DNA of 13,366 nucleotides, taken from positions 1 to 13,366 of the forward strand of contig CABMPS010000036.1 in NCBI GenBank assembly GCA_902388545.1, written 5' to 3'. Source of the DNA: an uncultured Collinsella sp. GTDB lineage: Bacteria; Actinomycetota; Coriobacteriia; Coriobacteriales; Coriobacteriaceae. The position numbers and the translations under genes were made by a program. Below are positions 6,762-13,366 of the stretch, piece after piece. The notes below the pieces were generated by a model. That model was not told the DNA's origin and ran no database searches. It saw nothing but the letters and a program-made list of their open reading frames with translations. Every line of letters starts with the position of its first letter. Position 1 is the first letter of the stretch.

Positions 6762-6770
6762 ATTATCGCA
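6762..6770 (-). promoter_or_regulatory. Candidate extended -10 promoter for the flavoprotein gene
   Basis: On the minus strand this reads TGCGATAAT: a TGn extension directly before GATAAT (5 of 6 matches to the -10 consensus). It lies 38 nt before the start codon at 6724. No convincing -35 hexamer is visible, which is acceptable for extended -10 promoters. Read by eye only. Confidence 0.4.
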
Positions 6771-6796
6771 CGAGAGGGCAGATGGCGTGGGGCACG

Positions 6797-6941
6797 ATGC
6801 CGGCCCCGAGGGCCCACGGCAGGCACGCTCACCAGGTACGAGCGGGATACGGTCCAGAGGATGTTGGAGTGCGGGGCCTCGTGCGAGCAGATTGTAAGGG
6901 GTCTGGGCGGGTCGCCCTCGATGGCGAGCTTTGAGGCCTTG
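6797..6941 (+). pseudogene. Remnant of an IS30-like transposase N-terminus (helix-turn-helix), frameshifted
   Basis: Two adjacent frames join into one recognisable stretch. From ATG 6797 the first frame reads MPAPRAHGRH. One surplus base (around 6824-6828) then shifts the frame, and from 6828 it reads LTRYERDTVQRML, followed from 6879 by SCEQIVRGLGGSPSM. This matches the pattern of the N-terminal helix-turn-helix of IS30-family transposases (LTxxERxxIxxML..G.S..EIGRxLGRSPSTxxxE). Similarity fades after about 6941 and the frame meets TGA at 7011. No DDE domain or terminal inverted repeats are visible, so it is a short inactive relic. It is the main content of the 6725-7058 gap. The family match is from memory of the motif, not a search. 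Confidence 0.5.
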
Positions 6942-7058
6942 GAAGGCGGGCTGCTGCGGCGGCTATGGTTTATACTAAGGCGGTTGCTATCGAGTAATTC
7001 ATACTTGGTTTGATTCGATTGTGAATGCGTAACTAGGATGGAAAGCAAAGGAAACTCT

Positions 7059-7379
7059 ATGGAAACAGAGGATGCTGTTTGCTTGATGACTTCGATTGCC
7101 TTGATTGTCCTTTCAATCCAATACCGAAGAGGAAGATGGCTCTGCTCAATTGCTGGATATGATGTCACAAAAAGGGAGAGCGAGATTGATATACGCCCTT
7201 ACGCAAAGCTGATTTCTTCTGTGACGTTATGGATGGGGCTGCTGTTTTTCTTGTGGGCGGTAGAGGGCTGGGTACGCGATTGGAATACCAGCGTTTTTGA
7301 AGTTTTGGCTCTACTTCTGTTCAGCTTGGCCTCTTTGTCGTTCGTGCGGCTCGTTAGGTTTGTGTTTATGAGGCGATAG
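7059..7379 (+). CDS. Small membrane protein, DUF3784-like
   Basis: Hypothetical protein of 106 residues with probably three membrane-spanning segments, at about residues 7-22, 50-68 and 82-100. Between the first two is RGRWLCSIAGYDVTKRESE. This resembles the GKGxxLIAGYNTMSKEEKE stretch that I associate with DUF3784, small bacterial membrane proteins of unknown function. ATG 7059 is preferred over ATG 7038 because AAAGGAAA (7047-7054) sits just upstream of it, whereas 7038 has purines only directly against the codon. Base composition is clearly AT-richer than the flanking genes and codons are less GC3-biased. Next to an IS30-like relic, this points to horizontal acquisition. A TATACT at 6971-6976 is a possible -10 without a clear -35. 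Family assignment is tentative; that it is a real gene is fairly likely. Confidence 0.6.
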   Translation: METEDAVCLMTSIALIVLSIQYRRGRWLCSIAGYDVTKRESEIDIRPYAKLISSVTLWMGLLFFLWAVEGWVRDWNTSVFEVLALLLFSLASLSFVRLVRFVFMRR

Positions 7380-7664
7380 CCAGCGGAAGTGGCTGGACGA
7401 CAAAATGGACCAATGCAGCCAATTGTCAATAGAATTTGATAGGCTTGGCTTAACAGATTTACTCGAGGGCATATCCGTGGCGGGGGATAGGTTCTATCTT
7501 GTTGAGCACTTATTTGCATCAGGCAAAGTAAACCAAGAGTATCGAAACGGTGCCCCCGGGCCCGCTAGGGACTGCGGGGGGGCGTTCGGCTAACTGCGGG
7601 TACGGCCTATTTGCCCAATGTGTTCGCCCGAGATCGGAAATTAACCATCATGCGCCCCATAACG
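7380..7664. other. Intergenic stretch without a supported gene
   Basis: This stretch lies between the small membrane-protein gene and the stop of the GGDEF gene. The left two thirds stay AT-rich like the preceding gene. A 62-codon open frame on the plus strand (7405-7593) has a weak upstream site and no recognisable family, and its C-terminal third runs through a GC-rich hairpin, so I do not call it. The remainder contains only the hairpin at 7552-7583. Confidence 0.5.
7552..7583 (-). terminator. GC-rich hairpin, possible terminator of the GGDEF operon
   Basis: The inner stem pairs CCCGC (7561-7565) with GCGGG (7574-7578) around an 8-nt loop. An outer stem pairs GCCCC (7552-7556) with GGGGC (7579-7583) after a 4-nt bulge. 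On the minus strand the hairpin is followed by ACCGTTTCG, a weak T-run. It lies about 80 bp past the GGDEF stop at 7665. Confidence 0.35.
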
Positions 7665-9194
7665 CTAGTCCAGCTTGGTGCCCGGTACTTGTGGTGCCTC
7701 TTCAAGTAGCGCTTTGAGCTCGTTCAAAATGGAAACGGGCTGTCGGTCGACGGCATCTAGATGAAGTGTGGCCACACGAATGGGCGGCTGATATTCAAAT
7801 GATCCAAAGAGTACGGGCGACCCCAAGAACCGCTCGATTTCTTCTGCGATCGCGTCGGTCTCTTCGGGATCAAGGTCATCGAAAAGCGCCACGAACATCG
7901 GTCCGGTCGAGCGGAACAGACGGCCCTTGCCGCGCGAACAGTCCATGAGGCAGGCGGCACTTTCTGCCAAAACGCGGTCGCCCGCATCAAAGCCAAAGCG
8001 GGCATTGACCTTGGCGATGTCGTCGATTTTGATGGCGACCAGGCCTGCCTTGCGCGCCACGCGACGCATTTCGCCAATGGCGTTGACCAGGGCGTGGATA
8101 TCGCCCAGGCCGGTCACGGAATCGGTCGTATCCGCCAAGCTTCGGTTGATGATAATGCCCACATACGTGTTGGGCTCGGTTTCGGTGCTATCCAAGCGGT
8201 AGCCCGTACACTCGCACAGCGCATATTTACCAGCGGTATTCATGACGCGATACTGCATGTAATGGAAGTGCCACGCGCCGTTTACCACCATATCGAGCTC
8301 GCTGCGCACGTTGTCGCGGTCCTCGGGGTGAACGCGGGCGAGCCACATATCGAGCGAGTTATAGGGATGCTGGGAGGGCAGGTCAAAATCGCGCACGGCA
8401 TTAATCGACCATTGCGATTCGCCGGTATCGAGGTTAAGGATAAACGGATAGCGCGTCTCGGAGCTCATGGAGATCGCTTGGAACACCCGGTCGTTGCAGG
8501 GAGGCTGATCGGCGATCGGGCGCATGGATGCGTCGTTTTCCTTCGGCTGCTGCACACGGTGCATGAGCTTGTAGCGATACATTTTGCGGTCGGCGTCCAT
8601 GGTCATCTGGCGACGCGTATCGCCAGCGAGTGGGTCGACGCGCGAGCAGCCAAAGCTAAAGCTAGCGATCATGGGCGCTTTGCCGCCCGATGTTGCCTCG
8701 ATAAGGTTGGTGCGCGTCCGCTCCAGGCGCTGCTCGAGTTCGGCTTCATCTGTCGTGGGGGATACGAGTACAAATTCGTCTCCACCGATACGGAACAGCA
8801 GGTCATTAGGTTCCATTGTCTCGGTGAGTGCACGGCAGATGCTCAGGATGTAGCGATTGCCCTCGGTGTGGCCAAACGTATCGTTGCAATGCTTAAGGCG
8901 ATCGATATCGATATAAGCGCAGGTGAAGGGGGTGCCTTTGTGCCAAAGCAGCTCGGCATAACGGTGGAGTCCAGCACGGTTGCCAAGATTGGTGAGCGAA
9001 TCGATATAGGCGCCGCGCTCAAGCAGCTCGCGTTCTTGCTGCAGGATGGCAAATGTCTTCTGTAGCTGCTCGCCGATGGCGCACAGCTCCGTGGGCAGCG
9101 CGGCAACATCGAGCTCGGCGGTCGAGACCCCGTTCGCAAGTCGCTGAAGATAGGCAATGATCGATTGCTCGCCCAGGCGATACGACTCGTTCAT
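7665..9194 (-). CDS. Diguanylate cyclase: GGDEF - PAS - degenerate GGDEF
   Basis: Soluble protein of 509 residues predicted to make cyclic di-GMP from two GTP. After an N-terminal helical region (about 1-60), the first GGDEF domain carries DIDRLKHCND (96-105) and an intact GGDEF at 137-141. The position of the inhibitory I-site (RxxD, five residues before GGDEF) reads EPND (128-131), so product inhibition there is unlikely. A PAS domain of the PAS_3 kind follows at about 242-350 (WLARVHPEDRDNV, then the YRVMNTAGKY strand). A third domain (about 357-455) has GGDEF-fold landmarks (DSVTGLGD, IKIDDIAKVNARFG), but its active-site loop reads STGPMF, so it should be inactive. No membrane segments are visible. 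ATG 9194 is supported by AAGGAGG nine nt upstream. It is a tandem paralogue of the upstream GGDEF-EAL gene and probably co-transcribed with it. Confidence 0.9.
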   Translation of the reverse strand: MNESYRLGEQSIIAYLQRLANGVSTAELDVAALPTELCAIGEQLQKTFAILQQERELLERGAYIDSLTNLGNRAGLHRYAELLWHKGTPFTCAYIDIDRLKHCNDTFGHTEGNRYILSICRALTETMEPNDLLFRIGGDEFVLVSPTTDEAELEQRLERTRTNLIEATSGGKAPMIASFSFGCSRVDPLAGDTRRQMTMDADRKMYRYKLMHRVQQPKENDASMRPIADQPPCNDRVFQAISMSSETRYPFILNLDTGESQWSINAVRDFDLPSQHPYNSLDMWLARVHPEDRDNVRSELDMVVNGAWHFHYMQYRVMNTAGKYALCECTGYRLDSTETEPNTYVGIIINRSLADTTDSVTGLGDIHALVNAIGEMRRVARKAGLVAIKIDDIAKVNARFGFDAGDRVLAESAACLMDCSRGKGRLFRSTGPMFVALFDDLDPEETDAIAEEIERFLGSPVLFGSFEYQPPIRVATLHLDAVDRQPVSILNELKALLEEAPQVPGTKLD

Positions 9195-9236
9195 GATGGA
9201 TAACCTCCTTGGGCACAACAGTGGTTTGCATCATAT

Positions 9237-9259
9237 CCCCAATTCGGTTTGGATTGGGG
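9237..9259. repeat. 7-bp hairpin in the gap between the two c-di-GMP genes
   Basis: CCCCAAT (9237-9243) pairs with ATTGGGG (9253-9259) around a 9-nt loop, upstream of the GGDEF ribosome binding site. No T-run follows on the minus strand, so read-through between the paralogues is likely; it might be an RNA-processing or attenuation site. Confidence 0.35.
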
Positions 9260-9320
9260 GCATAAGTTAGCCAATGGGGACAAGCGCCCCTTCGGCGGTA
9301 GTGTTTTGCGCGCGAGCGTA

Positions 9321-12038
9321 TCAGTTTTTGTTACCGCCATCGAGCAATGCCTCAAAATCCTTTGCCTGCATGGGGCGGTAGTAGAGGAAGCCCTGAGCGT
9401 AGCGGGCACCCATGTGGCGCAACATGTTTGCCTGCTCATCGGTCTCGACGCCTTCGATTACAACGGGCAGATGGAGCGATTGCGCCATCTCGAGCATTGA
9501 TGAAACGATTTGCGCGCTACGGCTTTGATCGCGGTCGGTGGGCACAAACGTGCGATCAAGCTTGATGACGTCGACGTTGACGTTCTTGAGCATCGCGAGC
9601 GTAGACTGGCCGGTGCCAAAATCGTCCATGTAGGTCGAGAAACCGCGAGTGTGTAGGTCGGCCGTCAGCTTATCCACGGCCTCGGACTCTCCCGTATAAG
9701 CCGTCTCGGTGATCTCAATGCGCATGAGCTCGGGCGGTAGGTTGTATTGGGCGGCAAGCGCCCCCATATGCTCGGCGACGTCGCAGGCAAGGATATCCAC
9801 GCGCGACACATTGAGCGAGATCGGAACTACGCGCAGCCCTCGATCGATGCACTCACGCAGCCACGAGGCGACGCCCTGCCAAACATATTTGTCGAGCGTC
9901 ACCACAAAACCGCTTTCCTCGAGGGCGGGGATAAAGGTGGTAGGTGAAATGAGGGAGCCATCCTTGTCAATCCAGCGTGTGAGCGCCTCGGCGCCAACGA
10001 TCTCGCCGGTTTCCATGTCGACCTGGGGCTGCAAATAGTAGGTAATGCGGCCGTTTGAGAGCGCATACTGGAATTCGGTCAGCGTGCGGTGGAACGCGAT
10101 TTCGTGTTCGTATTCCTCGGGGCGGAAAATGGCAATGCGCTCCTTAAAGTCGTTTTTTGCGCGCCGATTGGTAAACATGGCCTTGGCCTGCGCATCGATG
10201 GTGATTTCCTCGTTGGAGTCGATGGGGTAAACACCCATGGACGGCCAGAAGCCCACGCCGTCATCATGCTTGGCCACGGCCTGGCGAACGCGGCTATAGA
10301 TCTGATGGACGGTGTCGTGTTCAAAGGGGATGAGTACGCAAAAATCGTCTTGGCCCCAGTACCCTGCGACGCCCATGGCGGCATTCTCGATGTCCTTGAG
10401 AACCGTGCCCACATCGGCGAGTACGCGGTCACCCTCGGCCTGTCCGTGCCATTCGTTGAACAGTCGCATGTGCCCCATATCGACGGTGGCGATACACCAG
10501 GCGCCGTTGCGCCTTGTCTCGAGAAATTCGTTGGCGCGGCGCATAAACTCGCTGGGTCGATAGAGACCCGTGAGCGGATCGATGCGTTCGGCGATGGCGC
10601 TTTTGCGCTCCACCTCGGGTATGGGGAGGCTGTCGTTGGGAACAAGCCCGCCGGCCGTGCGAATGCGACGGTCGAGTTCGCCTAAAACGGCGGCCGTTTG
10701 ATTGGTCAGGTGCTCGTAAAAGGCCGGAACGACAAGACAGACGGGGGTAATAGTGTCGCCCGCGATTCGAACGGGAGCGAAAACGGCCTCTTTAAGATGA
10801 TGGACCAGCTGCTCGAATGCCTCGTGGTCCAAATCGTTGCTGAGCACGACGAACTGGGCGTTTCGTGAACGGTAGACACGGCTTCTGCCACGGGTGATCG
10901 ACAGCATGCGGCCTGCATATTCGGCAAGCATGTTGTCGACGGCCTCGGCCCCATAGAGCTCGTTGAGTTTTGCCGTGCCACGGACGCGCACCGCCATAAG
11001 CCCCGTCTCGCAACGGTCGCGGCGGCAGGCATCGATGGCGTTGATTAGCATGCGCTGCGTTCCGAGACCCGTGGCGGCGTCGACGGTCTCGGCAAGTGAG
11101 TGGTTGACGAGCTCGCCGACGTAGAGCGAGGGGACATTTCCGTCGCCGTCGATGCGAAACCCGCGAGCACGGCAGAGCACGTAGTCGTCGGCGGCATTGC
11201 GCACGCGGTACTGCATGACGCGACGGTGCTTGGAGCCGTTATAGATCTGATCGATGTCGTTGATGTAGGCCTCGAGGTCATCGGGATGGACGCGCGTTTT
11301 CCAGTAATCGCGGCAGTCGTCTATATGCTCCGAAGGAAGACCGAGATCGCGCAAGGCGCCTTGTGACCAAAGGGTGCGATGTTTGTCCACGTTCTCGATA
11401 AAGAAATATCGGCCTTCGTTGAGCATCGAAAGAGCGTCGAAAACGCGATCGCTTACTTCGAAGTCGTCGGCGTGGGCTTGCGCGATATTGCGCCGATCGA
11501 GGTGCACGGCATGGCGCAGTTTGTAATCGTACATGCGATGGTCGGCATCGAGCGTCATGCGACTGGGGGCTTCACCCAGGGCGGGGTCGGCGTGCGACAC
11601 TCCGTAGCTAAACGAGTGAGGCATCTCGGCATCGTTGTTTTTGAGCAGGACCGTCCGGCAGTGTTCCAGACGCTCAGCGAGGTCGTCCTCGGTCGCGATC
11701 GTAGACAGGATGGCAAACTCGTCGCCTCCCAGGCGAAATGCCGCCTCGTTCACCTTCATATACAGTTTGAGATAGAGGCTTACCTGCAAGATATAGCGGT
11801 TGCCCTCGTCATGGCCAAAGACGTCGTTGCAGTGCTTGAGATTGTCGATATCGATGTACGCCATGGTAACGGGGGTGTCCTGCTCCCAGAGCTCCTCGAG
11901 GGAACGGGCAAAGCCGCCGCGGTTGCCAAGCCCGGTAAGCTGGTCGGTAAAGGCGGTCCTGATCAGATCGTCCTGACGCTCCAGAAGGTCACGGATAGTC
12001 TTTTCGAGCGTCTCGGTGTAATTGCTGGCGATATCCAT
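9321..12038 (-). CDS. Bifunctional-type c-di-GMP protein: GGDEF - PAS - 2 degenerate GGDEF - EAL
   Basis: Soluble protein of 905 residues combining a likely active diguanylate cyclase and a likely active phosphodiesterase. Domain order: GGDEF with intact motif at 104-108 (I-site position reads KVNE); PAS_3-like at about 208-312 (KTRVHPDDLEAY); degenerate GGDEF at about 318-415 with RNAQF in the active loop; a second degenerate GGDEF at about 484-640 with GQDDF at 562-566; and EAL at about 650-900. The EAL domain keeps the catalytic and metal residues: E684 in EALTR, N743, E775, D805 and D806, K826, E862 and Q882. The start is uncertain. ATG 12038 matches the start of the paralogue's helical region but has no clear Shine-Dalgarno; an in-frame GTG at 12095 would add 19 residues. 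No membrane segments are visible. Net activity, synthesis or degradation, cannot be told from sequence. Confidence 0.9.
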   Translation of the reverse strand: MDIASNYTETLEKTIRDLLERQDDLIRTAFTDQLTGLGNRGGFARSLEELWEQDTPVTMAYIDIDNLKHCNDVFGHDEGNRYILQVSLYLKLYMKVNEAAFRLGGDEFAILSTIATEDDLAERLEHCRTVLLKNNDAEMPHSFSYGVSHADPALGEAPSRMTLDADHRMYDYKLRHAVHLDRRNIAQAHADDFEVSDRVFDALSMLNEGRYFFIENVDKHRTLWSQGALRDLGLPSEHIDDCRDYWKTRVHPDDLEAYINDIDQIYNGSKHRRVMQYRVRNAADDYVLCRARGFRIDGDGNVPSLYVGELVNHSLAETVDAATGLGTQRMLINAIDACRRDRCETGLMAVRVRGTAKLNELYGAEAVDNMLAEYAGRMLSITRGRSRVYRSRNAQFVVLSNDLDHEAFEQLVHHLKEAVFAPVRIAGDTITPVCLVVPAFYEHLTNQTAAVLGELDRRIRTAGGLVPNDSLPIPEVERKSAIAERIDPLTGLYRPSEFMRRANEFLETRRNGAWCIATVDMGHMRLFNEWHGQAEGDRVLADVGTVLKDIENAAMGVAGYWGQDDFCVLIPFEHDTVHQIYSRVRQAVAKHDDGVGFWPSMGVYPIDSNEEITIDAQAKAMFTNRRAKNDFKERIAIFRPEEYEHEIAFHRTLTEFQYALSNGRITYYLQPQVDMETGEIVGAEALTRWIDKDGSLISPTTFIPALEESGFVVTLDKYVWQGVASWLRECIDRGLRVVPISLNVSRVDILACDVAEHMGALAAQYNLPPELMRIEITETAYTGESEAVDKLTADLHTRGFSTYMDDFGTGQSTLAMLKNVNVDVIKLDRTFVPTDRDQSRSAQIVSSMLEMAQSLHLPVVIEGVETDEQANMLRHMGARYAQGFLYYRPMQAKDFEALLDGGNKN

Positions 12039-12357
12039 GCTGTAAGCGGCTTTCTGAGGTCGGGGCGGATTGCGTCGGGCGAGCTCATTGTGCACATGCG
12101 TTGCTGCTCAACGCCTTGCGTGTTTCCAAGCCCCCGCCTTGCTGCGTCGTTGGGTCTATTTGTCGGTTCGTGTTCGCTGCTGATAACTACTGAGCAGTAT
12201 AAACAAGTGTGTGGAATTATGCAGGGGTGCCCATGTTGCGGGCGGCCATTATTCGCCAAACGGCAACGCGACGATGTTCGATGAAAATGCGACTGAGGCG
12301 ATATATGTTGACGGGTATACTTGTTCCGTTTTAAAACGCAGGAACGGAGATGGTCAC
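12039..12357. other. Divergent intergenic region between the EAL and patatin genes
   Basis: This 319-bp region must hold promoters for both divergent genes. A TATACT on the minus strand (12196-12201) could serve the EAL gene, and a TATACT on the plus strand (12316-12321) could serve the patatin gene; neither has a good -35. A 6-bp hairpin GCGTTG-CTGCT-CAACGC lies at 12098-12114, in the presumed EAL leader. A 21-codon plus-strand open frame with CPCCGRPLF occurs at 12219-12284, and a 12-bp palindrome at 12327-12338. No tRNA, known riboswitch or longer gene was recognised. Confidence 0.4.
12327..12338. promoter_or_regulatory. 12-bp perfect palindrome upstream of the patatin gene (possible operator)
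   Basis: CGTTTTAAAACG is a perfect dyad 19 bp before the patatin start and 5 bp after a TATACT hexamer. GTTCC (12323-12327) and GGAAC (12341-12345) form a second, slightly offset pair around it. It could be a repressor site over the transcription start or an RNA hairpin in the leader. Confidence 0.3.
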
Positions 12358-13227
12358 ATGGCACAGCCAGATACGACGCCCACGGTGGGGCTTGCGCTCG
12401 AGGGAGGCGGCTACCGCGGTATGTATACGGCGGGCGTGCTCGACGTATGGATGGAGTGCGGTCTGACCTGTGACCATATGGTGGGCGTCTCGGCGGGCGC
12501 GGCGTTTGGCTACAACTTTAAATCGCGCCAGATCGGCCGCGCCATTCGCTACAACAAGGCCTATTGCGCCGACAAGCGCTATGCGAGCGTGACGAGCTGG
12601 CTGCGAACCGGCGATATGTTCAATGCCGAGTTTGCCTATCACGAGGTGCCTATCGAGCGCGATCCTATCGATCTGGAGGCATATCGCGCCTGCCCCATGC
12701 GGTTTACGTGCGTATGTACCGATCTTAAGACGGGGCAGGCCGTCTACCATGACCTGCCCTATGGCGACGAGCGCGATATCGAGTGGATCCGGGCGTCGTC
12801 GGCGATTCCCGTGGCTACGCGTCCTGTTGTCATTGGGGGCCGTAAGTATCTGGATGGCGGCGTTGCCGATTCCATTCCCAGCGCTTGGCTGTTTGCGCAG
12901 GGCTATGACCGCAACGTGGTGGTGCTGACGCAGCCGGCGGGCTTTGTAAAGCAGCCCAATAGCGTGATGCCTATGCTGCGTCGCGTGTATCGTCACTATC
13001 CGGAGTTTGTTGCGGCGCTTGAGCACCGGCACGAGGTGTATAACGCCACGCTCGATGACCTGGCGCATCGCGAGGCCGCTGGCGAGATTTTTGTGGTGCG
13101 GCCGAGCGAATCGGTGAAGGTGCCGTCGCTGTGCCGCGAGCCCGAGGAGCTCGAGCGCATCTATCAGATCGGCCGTCGCGATGCGCAAGTGACGTTGCCC
13201 GCGCTGGAAGCGTATCTGGCGGGGTAG
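12358..13227 (+). CDS. Patatin-like phospholipase family protein
   Basis: Patatin-family lipid acyl hydrolase of 289 residues, related to the YjjU/RssA-type bacterial proteins. It shows the oxyanion loop EGGGYRG (15-21), the nucleophile elbow GVSAG with Ser45, and the second member of the Ser-Asp dyad, D166, in YLDGG (164-168). Length and C-terminal region, including the charged RPSESVKVPSL stretch, fit the short bacterial patatins. No signal peptide or membrane segment is seen, so it probably acts in the cytosol or on the inner face of the membrane; the lipid substrate is unknown. ATG 12358 begins the conserved N-terminus and is preceded by GGAG (12346-12349). The frame is open back to 12211, but that extension has no conserved character. 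The gene is divergent from the GGDEF-EAL gene and convergent with the gene at the right edge. Confidence 0.9.
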   Translation: MAQPDTTPTVGLALEGGGYRGMYTAGVLDVWMECGLTCDHMVGVSAGAAFGYNFKSRQIGRAIRYNKAYCADKRYASVTSWLRTGDMFNAEFAYHEVPIERDPIDLEAYRACPMRFTCVCTDLKTGQAVYHDLPYGDERDIEWIRASSAIPVATRPVVIGGRKYLDGGVADSIPSAWLFAQGYDRNVVVLTQPAGFVKQPNSVMPMLRRVYRHYPEFVAALEHRHEVYNATLDDLAHREAAGEIFVVRPSESVKVPSLCREPEELERIYQIGRRDAQVTLPALEAYLAG

Positions 13228-13236
13228 GGACTACGT

Positions 13237-13284
13237 CGGAAAGCGCATCCCAGAATGGACGTCCAAACTGGGATGCGCTTTCCG
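13237..13284. terminator. 17-bp perfect hairpin between convergent genes
   Basis: The arms at 13237-13253 and 13268-13284 are perfectly complementary (GGAAAGCGCATCCCAG plus a closing C-G pair). The 14-nt loop itself contains the 10-bp palindrome TGGACGTCCA (13256-13265). It lies 10 bp after the patatin stop and 44 bp from the stop of the convergent minus-strand gene, so a bidirectional terminator is the simplest reading. There is no T-run on either side; it could instead be a copy of a dispersed palindromic repeat. Confidence 0.6.
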
Positions 13285-13327
13285 CTACTGAAGCTATGGG
13301 GCTGCGAAGCAGCTGCTCGGCATAGGC

Positions 13328-13366
13328 CTATGCCTGCTGCCAGGTATCGACGAGCTCCTTGGCTGC
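13328..13366 (-). CDS. C-terminal end of a minus-strand gene (partial)
   Basis: Only the last 12 codons are inside the window. Read on the minus strand they give AAKELVDTWQQA followed by TAG (13328-13330), a plausible charged helical C-terminus with GC-rich codons like the neighbouring genes. It begins directly after the intergenic hairpin, as expected for a convergent gene. No family can be named from so short a piece, and it could be a chance open frame. Confidence 0.45.
   Translation of the reverse strand, partial: AAKELVDTWQQA

Noticed and set aside
7405..7593. 62-codon plus-strand open frame after the DUF3784-like gene
   Set aside because: No recognisable family, weak ribosome site, and the C-terminal third is the GC-rich hairpin sequence; not enough to call a gene.
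8094..9065. Plus-strand open frame of 323 codons across the GGDEF gene
   Set aside because: Antisense shadow; the minus strand has intact GGDEF and PAS motifs and a strong ribosome site.
11379..12284. Plus-strand open frame of 301 codons opposite the GGDEF-EAL gene
   Set aside because: Antisense shadow for most of its length; only its last 21 codons lie outside the gene, and these are discussed separately as a possible leader peptide.
1..13366. CRISPR array, tRNA or rRNA genes
   Set aside because: No regularly spaced direct repeats, cloverleaf-like segments or rRNA-like sequence were seen in either orientation.

Overview
The window looks like chromosomal DNA of a high-GC gut Actinomycetota, most likely Coriobacteriia and probably Collinsella. 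This is inferred from codon use (GC-rich third positions), strong AGGAGG-type ribosome binding sites, and GGACAG-loop hairpins of the kind I recall from that class. No rRNA or tRNA was seen, so the assignment is provisional.

Layout. (1) 2-3626, plus strand: an AAA-type ATPase followed 10 nt later by a short UvrA-like ABC ATPase, apparently an operon. (2) 3656-6724, minus strand: an iron-sulfur-type flavoprotein, a Spx/ArsC-like thioredoxin-fold protein, a CobW/COG0523 GTPase and TrmL, an SPOUT tRNA methyltransferase. The gaps between them hold several strong inverted repeats, and one gap (5925-6096) encodes a long rod-like RNA fold in front of the Spx/ArsC-like gene. (3) About 6725-7660: an accessory islet with a frameshifted IS30-like transposase N-terminus, a small AT-richer membrane-protein gene resembling DUF3784, and a GC-rich hairpin. 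(4) 7665-12038, minus strand: two tandem paralogous cyclic-di-GMP proteins. One is GGDEF-PAS-degenerate GGDEF. The other has the same layout plus another degenerate GGDEF and an intact EAL domain. (5) 12358-13227, plus strand: a patatin-like phospholipase, then a 17-bp hairpin, then the last 12 codons of a minus-strand gene running off the right edge.

How the genes may work together. The two GGDEF/EAL proteins form a likely local c-di-GMP module: both can plausibly make the messenger and one can also degrade it. The ATPase/UvrA-like pair looks like a separate two-gene unit for DNA or ribonucleoprotein surveillance, or for drug protection. The minus-strand redox/metal cluster (flavoprotein, Spx-like, CobW) may be loosely related functionally, but its wide gaps argue for separate control.

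The most unusual item is the 158-nt minus-strand fold at 5939-6096. It is closed by a 21-bp helix in which every departure from Watson-Crick pairing is a G-U wobble. It overlaps a second hairpin just before the downstream start codon, so the two are mutually exclusive. This suggests an undescribed cis-regulatory RNA. All calls come from reading the sequence; no database search was possible.
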